Of a DNA stretch of 64,000 nucleotides, positions 52,652-60,764 are shown in pieces (position 1 is the first letter of the stretch; the number at the start of each line of letters is the position of its first letter). The stretch comes from Akkermansia muciniphila. GTDB lineage: Bacteria; Verrucomicrobiota; Verrucomicrobiia; Limisphaerales; UBA9464. Position numbers and translations under genes: made by a program. Location: the NCBI GenBank assembly GCA_945861565.1, contig CAMAUY010000001.1, forward strand, positions 62,001-126,000, in the 5' to 3' direction. A model generated the notes under the pieces. The model saw only the letters and a list, made by a program, of their open reading frames with translations, did not search any database and was not told the DNA's origin.

Positions 52652-54988
52652 GTGTCTACTCGCTGGCTCGGATTCATCCTCGGAGTGGTGGTAGGGGCTG
52701 CCTCCGGCACGGCAGTGTTCTGGCGGATGGGGTTGGCTCCGGAATTGAGTCGAGCCCGGGCGCTTGTTTCCGCAGTTGGAAATAGTTCGCAAGCGGCGTC
52801 GGCGGGCGGGGCTTCATCGAATGGGACGAATGCCTCGGGTCCCAGATCGGATGGCGCAATCATTGACGGTCCGTTCGCACTGGGACGATTCGAATCAGAG
52901 CTGCGTCAGTGCCTAAAATTGGAGAAGCCGTCCGCGCGTCACCAGGCAATCGAGGCAGCGGTGCGGCGGGTGGATGACCGGCATTTGCGAGAGGCACTCA
53001 TCGCCGGGGATGCGTTGCTGCCAGCGAACCTCCGGCGGGCGGTGCGCGAGACGTTGTTGCGCCGCTGGGCAATCGGGGATGTCACGGCGGCGACGGCCTA
53101 CGCGGCCGCGATCGGATCGGTGGCGGAGCGGGAAGAGGCTCTGCAGCTCACCTTGCGACCCTGGATCGAGCGCGTTGGCGATCCCGCTATCGCCTGGGTG
53201 CAAGCGTTGCCGGCGGGACCGGCCCGATTCGCGTGCTGGCAGGTGGCGGCTCGCACCCTAGGGTCTGAAAATCCTGCGGCTGGCACCGAACTGTTGGAGA
53301 ATCTGCCGATTTCGGAGCGCCGTTCCGAGCTGCTCCACGAATTTTATTCCGCGTGGGCGGCCTCCGATCCAGCCGCGGCGATCCAGTTCGCCACCAAAGC
53401 CTCCCGAAACTTGGGCCCCTCTCTGGTCGGAATGCTGCTGGGCCGTCTCGCGGCGACCGAGCTGGATCAGGCGAGACGGATCCTTCAAAGTCTACCGTTG
53501 GGGATCGTACGAAGCGCGGTTCACGACGAACTGCTCGCCACCCTACTACCGGTCAAGCCGCTGGCCGCGGCGGAATTCGTTGCCGGTCTCCCGGTGGGCG
53601 GCCATCGGAATGAGATGGCTGCGACGGTCGCTCGGCACTGGGCTTCGGCGAGCCCGGCTGCGGCCCTGGCCTGGGCGCAGGGACTGTCGGACGTTCCGAT
53701 GAGAAAGATGGCCCAAAATGCTGCCTATTTGGGATGGGCCGAGCAGGATCCGGCCGGTGCCGCCGCGGCGGTGAAGGGGCTCCCGTTGGATGCCGACACG
53801 CGCACTCTGCTCTCTCCGATTGCCCAGGCGCTCGGTAAATTGAGCCCCGAGCGGGCGTTGGAATGGGCTTCCCAATTTTCCACGCCGCGCGAGCGCGAGG
53901 CGGCAACGCTCGGTGCCCTCGAATCCTTCGCGGAGAAATCGCCCCGAGCCGCCACCGCCACCGTGATGAAATTGGCGGCGGGAGCCGCCCGCGATCGTTT
54001 GGTCGCGTCCTTGGCTGCTTCGATCGCGGCGCGCGATCCGGTGGCTGCCGCCGAACTCGTGCGAAATTATCACCACGGCCCCGTGGGAACGATTACCACC
54101 GGGGTGGTGATTCCCGAGTTGGCGAAGGTGAATCCGCCGGCGGCACTCGATCTCATTCGGAATCTCCCGGACGTCGCCCGTCAGCAGGAGGGATACGAAG
54201 TGCTCGCCCGGTCGTGGGCGGAAACGGATCTTGACGCGGCCGTGGCGTGGGCCAAGACACTGCCGGCGGGCGGCACTCAGGAGAAAGTACTCGCGGGTCT
54301 CCTGGAGTCTTGGACGAATCAGGATCCCGCTGCCGCGGCACGATTTATCGAAGTATCGGTGAATCCGAATAATCGGGCTCAAATGCTGGCAGACGTGGCA
54401 GGTACCTGGGCGCGCCAGGATCCTCTCGCAGCGGCGGATTGGGCGACGACGTTGCCGGCAGGGTCCTTGCGAAATCAGGCGGTGGTGTCCGCCTTGGGCG
54501 AATGGGCCTCCGAGGCGCCCGCGGACGCCGCGGAATACCTTGTGAAATTGCCCCTGGTTATGGGGCAAACTGAAGCGGCGATGGTGGTGATTCAGCGTTG
54601 GGCGGATGCCGATCCTGCAACCGTCGCGGCGTGGATTCAGCAATTTCCAGAAGGAGAATTGCGCGAGCAGGCGAGTGCAACCCTGATCGAGCAATGGGGC
54701 CCGACGGAATCGAAAGCCGCTGGAGAATGGGTTGGGAGTCTCCCCGCTGGGGCTTTCCGGGATACTTCGGCGGCGCAGCTCGCTCAGGCTTTGGTCGAAA
54801 ACGATGCGCCAGCAGCCTTTGAATGGATCCGCTCCATTGGCGATGCGACCGCACGAGATCTTGCCTACGAACGGGGGTTCCGGACTTGGCTGGCTCATGA
54901 TTCGACCAAGGCGCAGCAATGGCTCGAGAGCGAATCGACTCTTCCGGTGACACTGCAACGGCGGTTGAAATCTCTCGTGAATCCCTAG
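52652..54988 (+). CDS. Envelope protein made of about twenty 32-residue helical repeats
   Basis: 778 aa from a GTG at 52652. A membrane anchor (residues 4-25) and a short disordered linker lead to repeats filling residues 143-778. Each unit is 32 residues with the pattern D-P-x-A-A-x-x-W-x-x-x-L-P-x-G-x-x-R, then a second helix ending W-A. Clear examples are DPLAAADWATTLPAGSLRNQ and DPATVAAWIQQFPEGELREQ. Two helices per unit predict an alpha-solenoid exposed outside the membrane, suited to protein binding. I know of similar repeat proteins in Verrucomicrobia but not their function. The gene ends at a hairpin (54990-55013). Confidence 0.85.
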   Translation: MSTRWLGFILGVVVGAASGTAVFWRMGLAPELSRARALVSAVGNSSQAASAGGASSNGTNASGPRSDGAIIDGPFALGRFESELRQCLKLEKPSARHQAIEAAVRRVDDRHLREALIAGDALLPANLRRAVRETLLRRWAIGDVTAATAYAAAIGSVAEREEALQLTLRPWIERVGDPAIAWVQALPAGPARFACWQVAARTLGSENPAAGTELLENLPISERRSELLHEFYSAWAASDPAAAIQFATKASRNLGPSLVGMLLGRLAATELDQARRILQSLPLGIVRSAVHDELLATLLPVKPLAAAEFVAGLPVGGHRNEMAATVARHWASASPAAALAWAQGLSDVPMRKMAQNAAYLGWAEQDPAGAAAAVKGLPLDADTRTLLSPIAQALGKLSPERALEWASQFSTPREREAATLGALESFAEKSPRAATATVMKLAAGAARDRLVASLAASIAARDPVAAAELVRNYHHGPVGTITTGVVIPELAKVNPPAALDLIRNLPDVARQQEGYEVLARSWAETDLDAAVAWAKTLPAGGTQEKVLAGLLESWTNQDPAAAARFIEVSVNPNNRAQMLADVAGTWARQDPLAAADWATTLPAGSLRNQAVVSALGEWASEAPADAAEYLVKLPLVMGQTEAAMVVIQRWADADPATVAAWIQQFPEGELREQASATLIEQWGPTESKAAGEWVGSLPAGAFRDTSAAQLAQALVENDAPAAFEWIRSIGDATARDLAYERGFRTWLAHDSTKAQQWLESESTLPVTLQRRLKSLVNP

Positions 54989-54989
54989 T

Positions 54990-55013
54990 GCCGGTTTGAA
55001 TTTTCGAACCGGC
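54990..55013. terminator. Hairpin after the solenoid gene
   Basis: GCCGGTTTGAA pairs with TTCGAACCGGC (one wobble) around a 2-nt loop. It starts one base past the stop at 54988. No T-run follows on either strand, so termination is likely weaker or Rho-dependent; it could also mark the 3' end of the message. Confidence 0.45.
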
Positions 55014-55115
55014 TCTGAGGTCCGCCCGTCCGTAAAGCCACTTCGTTCTCGCATCTGCGATCGGCATCACACCGAATCCTTCGCCCGATCCGGGGGGGCG
55101 GTCATCCGCTTGGCG

Positions 55116-56753
55116 TCACCGCTCGGCCTGGAATTGCACCGACCGTTCCCGGGGCGTGAGTCCGGTATTGGGAGCGGAGCGTCTGGCGCTGACCCCGCTG
55201 ACGCGGTTCAGTTTATTCTGGAGTTCCTCCTTCTCCGTCTCCAGCTCCTTCAGTCGGCTTTCCAGGGCGGCGAAAGCCGCGGGGCTTGCTTTGGTTCCCC
55301 CCGCCTGCATCAGGGTTTGCAACTTTTCATCCAGATCCGCCCTCTGCTTCTCAATCCGGCGACGCATGGACTGCTCTTCGAGCAGGGCGAGGTGAACGTC
55401 GGCCTCGCGATCGCGACTTTCGCGCAGCGCGAGTTCAAGCTGCCGTGTCTTTCCGTCGAGGGCGTCGAGCTGAACGGTAAGGTCCGTGCCGACCGGATCG
55501 ATTGGGGCGGTATTCCCGGCAAACTTGGCCGCCTCGCGCAGGGCCGCCAGCGCTCGCTCCGAGGTCGCCAACTCCGCCTCCATGCGGGTCCGTTCCGATT
55601 TCTCAAAGGAGAGAGCCTTCTGCAGAATTTGGATGGCCTCGGCCGTTCCCGCATTTTCGCGAGTCAGCAGACCGACCCGCTCACTAAGAACTCGATTCTG
55701 ATCCTCCATTTCGATTCGGGCGGTCAGTTCCTTCTCCAACGCGGCGACTAAGTCCGTCGCCCGAGTTTCGCTGCGACCGGCTTCCGCTCGCGCGACCGCA
55801 AGTTCGGTCGTAAGCTTGTTCATTCGCTGGATACTCGACTCCGTCTGGCGCGACTGGCCGTCGGCGAATTGGTTTCCGAGCGCCGTTTTTTCTGCCACGA
55901 GCAGGTCGTTCTGCCGTCGGGCCTCTTCAAGATTGGTCTGCAACGTGTTGAGCCGGGAAGTGAGTTCGACGATTTGCCGTCCTCGTTCGGTTTCAGACCG
56001 CAGCTCGTTCACCTGGGATTTGAGTGAGGTGTTCTCGCTCTTCAGCTGCTTCAGATCCGTCTCTTGTAATTTCTTGAGAGCCCCTTCGAGCTCCATTCTC
56101 TCTTTTTGCAGCGCGGTGGAATTGCTCTTCTGGGCGAGCAATTGCCGATTGGCCTCCTGCAACGCCCGGTGGGCCTCCTCCAGGACCACCCGATCGACCA
56201 GGTTTTGGCGGTCGGTCTGTTGCTGCTCCAGTTTCTGGATCAGCATCTGGTTGGTCGCCTGCAGGTTGGTAATTTTTTCAACCGCCTTTTGCAACTCTCG
56301 GGGATTTATCGGGGCTGGTTGAGCGGACAATGCCTCGCGCAGGCGTGCCTCCAACATCAATTTCTCGGTGCCCATCCGTCGGATCTGGTCGTTCAACGTG
56401 GTCAACTGTGCGGTCGTCTCGCCTGCCGGTGCGACTACGGGTTGCAACGGCCCAATGTGGGTGTCGAGGTTTGGATCGAACGTCTTGAGTTCCTCCAACT
56501 TGGCGGCCACATACCGGAGCCGATAGTTGACCACCCGGTCATTCCATTCCGGGAAGACTCGCTGCAGACTTCGTAAGTCCTGCTGGGCCCGGGCATAAAG
56601 GGGCCAGGCTGCCCGCCCGTCGTTGCGTTCCTTTTGGAAATCGGCCTGGTGGATCAAATCGTAGGCCGTCACGAACATTTCATCCGGCCCCATTGCCAGC
56701 GCCCGAATCAAGGCCAGGCAAGCAAGCGCTACGCAGAAGAATTGGCGACGCAT
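55116..56753 (-). CDS. Exported long coiled-coil protein
   Basis: 545 aa from Met at 56753 (the frame continues to 56951 through a dispersed repeat that is not coding). A signal peptide (MRRQFFCVALACLALIRALA) is followed by a TPR-like start (AYDLIHQADFQKERND, AWPLYARAQQDLRSLQRVFPEW, typical of helical hairpins). From about residue 120 to 530 it is almost uninterrupted coiled coil with Gln/Glu-rich heptads. It would be a long rod in the periplasm. No known family is recognised. Convergent with the solenoid gene. Confidence 0.8.
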   Translation of the reverse strand: MRRQFFCVALACLALIRALAMGPDEMFVTAYDLIHQADFQKERNDGRAAWPLYARAQQDLRSLQRVFPEWNDRVVNYRLRYVAAKLEELKTFDPNLDTHIGPLQPVVAPAGETTAQLTTLNDQIRRMGTEKLMLEARLREALSAQPAPINPRELQKAVEKITNLQATNQMLIQKLEQQQTDRQNLVDRVVLEEAHRALQEANRQLLAQKSNSTALQKERMELEGALKKLQETDLKQLKSENTSLKSQVNELRSETERGRQIVELTSRLNTLQTNLEEARRQNDLLVAEKTALGNQFADGQSRQTESSIQRMNKLTTELAVARAEAGRSETRATDLVAALEKELTARIEMEDQNRVLSERVGLLTRENAGTAEAIQILQKALSFEKSERTRMEAELATSERALAALREAAKFAGNTAPIDPVGTDLTVQLDALDGKTRQLELALRESRDREADVHLALLEEQSMRRRIEKQRADLDEKLQTLMQAGGTKASPAAFAALESRLKELETEKEELQNKLNRVSGVSARRSAPNTGLTPRERSVQFQAER

Positions 56754-56910
56754 GGCTGTGGATATAGAGTGTCCAGACGGTCTTGGCAACGCACACCCGG
56801 GCCGCGGCCGTGCATTCCGAAGTTCTGGATGCTCCGCTATCGCCATGGAACCGAATTTGCGGGAATTGATTCCCGATCCATGAGTTCGCAGCAAGATCCA
56901 TTGAGCCCCG

Positions 56911-56954
56911 ACGAAACACCGAAATACCCCGCTAATTCGAAACGACCGCAAATG
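56911..56954. repeat. 44-bp dispersed repeat, copy 2 (inverted)
   Basis: Its reverse complement differs from 43665-43708 at a single base. It lies upstream of the coiled-coil gene, between it and the DUF1080 gene, both minus-strand. Confidence 0.9.
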
Positions 56955-56988
56955 AAGAAAGGTCCGCCTCCATCGCGCCGGGTTGTTT

Positions 56989-57774
56989 CTACTTCTTGAA
57001 GTCGGTTTCCGCCTTTTCTAAATCCACTTCCTTAATCCAAATGTTCCGGTAGCGGACGTCGTGCCCTTCGCACTGCAATTTCAGGCCCCCCGGCGTGTCG
57101 GTGATGCCCTTGCCGCCGTCGTTGCCACCGTCTATTCCCGAATTCGGCCCACCCCATACCTGGTTGATGTGCTGGTTCACGTGCACCTTCTTGCCGTTGA
57201 AATACATCGTCAACATTGCCTTCGCGATCTGCTTGCCGTCCTTGAAACGCGCGGCGCGAAAGTTGATGTCGTAGGCATTCCATTTGCCGAGACCGGTATA
57301 GATGGGGTACGGCGACTCCGTCTCGTTGATCACGGCACCCATTCCGTGCTTGGTCTTGTCGCCATCGCACACCTGGATTTCGTAGCGATTCTGAAGATAC
57401 ACGCCACTGTTGCCCCCGGGCTTCATCACCAGAAATTCGACGTGCAGACGGAAGTCACGGTACGCCTTTTTGGTGACAATGTCGGCAGCGCCGTACTTGC
57501 CACCGGCCGCGGCGGGGTCGTCGGTCATGACCACCGTTCCACGATCCACCGGATCTTCCACGATCTTCCACTTGATTGGCAGCGACGAAGCGAAGCGGGG
57601 TCCAAGCCAGTAAGTCCATTTGTCGTCGAGCAGGGCGCGCGAGCCATCGAGGATTACCTCGGCGCCGCGTATCGATCGCGCGCCGACACCGACGCCCGCG
57701 ACGGCGATTGGGGCAAGGCCCTGCAGGATCGCGGCGACGACCAGGGCCAAGAAAACGGAATCGAAACGGGTCAT
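56989..57774 (-). CDS. DUF1080 (3-keto-disaccharide hydrolase-type) exported protein
   Basis: 261 aa from Met at 57774 (MTRFDSVFLALVVAAILQGL, a signal peptide). The concanavalin-like DUF1080 fold is visible: WKIVEDPVDRGTVVMTDDPA, YRDFRLHVEFLVMKPGGNSGVYLQ, YEIQVCDG, WNAYDINFRAARF and LQCEGHDVRYRNIWIKEV. The core NSGVYLQNRYEIQV is the family hallmark. Members act on or bind carbohydrates; some hydrolyse 3-keto sugars. Abundant in this phylum. Specific substrate unknown. Confidence 0.92.
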   Translation of the reverse strand: MTRFDSVFLALVVAAILQGLAPIAVAGVGVGARSIRGAEVILDGSRALLDDKWTYWLGPRFASSLPIKWKIVEDPVDRGTVVMTDDPAAAGGKYGAADIVTKKAYRDFRLHVEFLVMKPGGNSGVYLQNRYEIQVCDGDKTKHGMGAVINETESPYPIYTGLGKWNAYDINFRAARFKDGKQIAKAMLTMYFNGKKVHVNQHINQVWGGPNSGIDGGNDGGKGITDTPGGLKLQCEGHDVRYRNIWIKEVDLEKAETDFKK

Positions 57775-57875
57775 AGTTCGTATGCTTTTTGAGGTGTGGA
57801 ATCTAACGGTGGCGGTACTATGCCGCAGGACTTCGCATCGGGAAAGGTCGAATCGGTCGAGCTGCCGTGAAAGGC

Positions 57876-58007
57876 GGTGGGACAAAAATCTTCGCGAGCT
57901 CCAGAATCACCCGCCGGGTACCTGCAATCGGCTCGAAGCCTTGATCGGGCTCCGCTCGACCGGAACCACGAGTAGGATTCGCACGCGAAGCCGCGAAGAA
58001 AAGCAAA
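57876..58007. repeat. Dispersed repeat, copy 2 (about 132 bp)
   Basis: Aligns with 32300-32433 in the same orientation. Conserved anchors are ACAAAAATCTTC, GCCTTGATCGGGCTC, GACCGGAACCACG, GTAGGATTCG and CGCGAAGCCGCGAA. It fills most of the 305-bp gap between the DUF1080 gene and the next membrane protein. Confidence 0.8.
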
Positions 58008-58079
58008 CGTGAACGATCCAAATAATTGGAGCTCACCTCATCCGTGGACGAATCCAGCGTCCCGCCGTAGCGTCAACGG

Positions 58080-60497
58080 ATGATTCCCAACCGAGTTGCA
58101 CCCAGACTGGCGGCGGGCCTGGTGTTGAGCGTCGCCGTGTGTGCGCTCCTGGCGGCGGGCTGGATGATTCATGCGTTTCGGCAAAACGGTGCAGCCCTGC
58201 GGACCGAGTCGTTGGTCTATTCGAGCTGGAACTCCAGCCTCCTGCCCGCACCCATGACGCGTACGTTGCGGAACGACGGAACGACGGAGTGGGCCGTGGG
58301 ATTCGTCCTGACGTCCTCCGTGGATCCACTTCCGATTGCCATACGTTTCCTGTTCGACGTGCGACGGGCGGGTGCGACGCCTGTGTTTGCGGGACGCCGC
58401 TCGGCCGCGACAACACTCGAAGAGGCCGTCATGGAGACGGACGCGCCGGGAGTAGCTTGGGTAAGCTCGACGCCACCGGGCCGTCTCGTGGACCATTCAC
58501 TGATCGAGTTCAATTGTGTTGCGACGCAGGGAGTGCACCGCCTGCCAGACCGCCAGCAGATTCAGATTCGATTGAGGGTGCGCGGCTCTGAGCAACTGGC
58601 GCTCTGGTGTCAGGCGAAGGGAGCGAATCCGAACGACATCGAATCGTTGGGCTATGCCGAAACACCGACCGGCCCAACGCGAGAGCCTGATTCACGGGCA
58701 CTCCTGCGTTATTTTCCGATTGGTCAGTGGATTTTCCCACTGCAGGGACCCGCGGTCAGCCGCTGGGAGTTGTTGAAGAGCATTTGGACGCTCGGCGATG
58801 ATCCAGGATTGCTGCTGCGCTTGCTCACATGGGGGGGGGTGCTCTCGGTCAGCGGAGCGTCTTTGCTCGCCTGGGGCTTGGACCGACGCAACGCTCGGGC
58901 TCCTTTGTTTGCGGTTGCGGGAACGGGGCTGCTGCTAACGGGGTTGGGCTGGTTGCATACGGGGATCAATCCGCCATTCCAGCCGCCGGATGAACCGGTC
59001 CATTTCCTTTCCTACGCCCGGCAAAACGGAGAGACAAATCTCGCAAAGTCGGCACTGGTCTTGGCGCAGCGTGCTCACATGGAACGTTTGCGGTTTCGGG
59101 TTTTTGAAAAATTTACCGCAGAACATGCACGCGAACCCCTCACTGCGGGTTGGGCTCAGAACATTACGTTGACCGAGGATATGCGGACCCGGTCGCCAAT
59201 CACCTGGTGGGCCTGGAGGATTCTCGATCGACTCCTGGATCATGAAACTCCCGCGATCACGCTGCTGGAACTTCGTGCTGCGGATGCACTGATCCTCGGC
59301 TTGGCGGGCGCGTTGAGCCTCGCGTTGCTCGCCCTGGCGCGGCCGGTTCGAGAACTCCAGGTCGTCGTGCTTGGCTGGCTGATGATCCCGGCACTGCCGT
59401 TCTTGGGAATGCATGTCTCCAATTACGTCTGGATCATCGCATTCGCTCTCGCGGGATCCGCCGCGGGTACCGCTGCGCTTTGGACACCCTCCCGTCAACC
59501 CGCAATGGCCGTGTTGTTCGGTCTTGCAGTCGGCGGAGGCTTTCATGTCTCGCGAAATGCCCTTCCCGTGGTCGTTTGGACTCTCGCTCTGATGTCACTC
59601 GAAGCCGTGGCGTTTCGTCGTGACCCGACTGAATCGCACGCTCTTGCCAATCGTCGATCGGCTTTGTTCTGGCTGGTGTTTGGGGTCACTTGCCTTGCCT
59701 TCAGGCTCGTTGGCACGGCGGAATACGAGGAATCCCTGGTTCGTCAACTGCATCTTCCGATTCATTGGGTGCGATCGATCGGCGGACCCGGCTGGACGCT
59801 CGCAGCGCTTATTCTGCTCCTGACAGCCGCCGGGTTCTTCGGGGATGCGTTGATCCGCCGGTTTGTCTCCTCCCATCCCCGCCGGGACACCCCCACGGGC
59901 GTGCGACCGATCCGCCGGTGGACGTCGATTCTGGGAATCTCGGTTTGTGGTGCACTCGCGGTAATGCCGCCCTTCTTTTCGGACGTCGAGCTGCCGGCGA
60001 TGGAGGAGTGGGATCCGACACCGAAGACCTATGCCGCCACGGGGCTCGCCGCGTTCTGGACGTCCCTCGGGGTTGGTAGCCATGATGTTTATACGGGCCA
60101 TTCGGTGATCGGAGGATTGGGCGAGCCCGACACCTTCCTTCCGGCGGGTGCGATTTCCCTGTTTGGAATCTTTGTGCTGGGCGGCTTCGCCGGCCTCTTC
60201 GTCGAGGGACTCCGTGGTCACCGCCATGGAATCACCGGGCGTGCCGCGTGGTGCGTTTCATGGTGGATCGCGGCCTTTGTCTTCGTTGCGGCTGGCTGTC
60301 TGGCGCTCCGATTCAACATGTACGGCCGTTATCTGATCGGCCTGTACATCTGCCTCGCCAGCGTGGCGGCCCCGGGCTGGATACTCCTCTGGCGACAGCC
60401 GGCCCGAAGAGCGATTGCCGTGGCCGTGGCGCTGGTCATCGCGGTGACCCTGCACGCGTACAGCTTCGTCTATGTTCTCAAACGGTACTTCGGATGA
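58080..60497 (+). CDS. Polytopic membrane protein of the DUF2142 type
   Basis: 805 aa. One N-terminal helix, then a periplasmic domain of about 200 residues (beta-rich, SVDPLPIAIRFLFDV), then ten or so membrane helices. The loop FQPPDEPVHFLSYARQN (about residue 300) is the DUF2142 signature, similar to the first loop of glycosyltransferase-like GT-C proteins. Members are thought to act in surface glycan assembly, but no activity is proven. It stands alone. A large opposite-strand frame at 58935-59546 is a shadow. Confidence 0.78.
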   Translation: MIPNRVAPRLAAGLVLSVAVCALLAAGWMIHAFRQNGAALRTESLVYSSWNSSLLPAPMTRTLRNDGTTEWAVGFVLTSSVDPLPIAIRFLFDVRRAGATPVFAGRRSAATTLEEAVMETDAPGVAWVSSTPPGRLVDHSLIEFNCVATQGVHRLPDRQQIQIRLRVRGSEQLALWCQAKGANPNDIESLGYAETPTGPTREPDSRALLRYFPIGQWIFPLQGPAVSRWELLKSIWTLGDDPGLLLRLLTWGGVLSVSGASLLAWGLDRRNARAPLFAVAGTGLLLTGLGWLHTGINPPFQPPDEPVHFLSYARQNGETNLAKSALVLAQRAHMERLRFRVFEKFTAEHAREPLTAGWAQNITLTEDMRTRSPITWWAWRILDRLLDHETPAITLLELRAADALILGLAGALSLALLALARPVRELQVVVLGWLMIPALPFLGMHVSNYVWIIAFALAGSAAGTAALWTPSRQPAMAVLFGLAVGGGFHVSRNALPVVVWTLALMSLEAVAFRRDPTESHALANRRSALFWLVFGVTCLAFRLVGTAEYEESLVRQLHLPIHWVRSIGGPGWTLAALILLLTAAGFFGDALIRRFVSSHPRRDTPTGVRPIRRWTSILGISVCGALAVMPPFFSDVELPAMEEWDPTPKTYAATGLAAFWTSLGVGSHDVYTGHSVIGGLGEPDTFLPAGAISLFGIFVLGGFAGLFVEGLRGHRHGITGRAAWCVSWWIAAFVFVAAGCLALRFNMYGRYLIGLYICLASVAAPGWILLWRQPARRAIAVAVALVIAVTLHAYSFVYVLKRYFG

Positions 60498-60764
60498 AAG
60501 ACTCAACGCACGTCTTGCATGCCCTCGCAACACCAGGCACACGGTATCCGGAATTAAACAGGAGGACACCGAGGCAGCAGAGATCAGGTCCCCCTCTGCT
60601 TTCGGCTCGCTTCGCGGCTTCGCGCGAAGGCTGACGGCATTTGGAACGGACCCGCCGCATCGGTTCCTAGATATTTCACGCCAAGAAAACGGCTTGTTTT
60701 TCAACGGGATCCGATTTTTGTCCTGCACCCTGCCCCAACCGAGGCCGATATTTCCTGACCGCAC

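Noticed and set aside
53546-55054. 502-codon open frame on the minus strand
   Set aside because: Antisense to the solenoid gene; the sense frame shows regular 32-residue repeats, the antisense does not show any domain.
60498-60764. Possible small gene between the DUF2142-type gene and the pyrophosphatase
   Set aside because: The open frame encodes repeat-like peptide (KQEDTEAAEIRSP) and part of the sequence (60674-60710) resembles 3627-3665, so it is repeat DNA rather than a gene.
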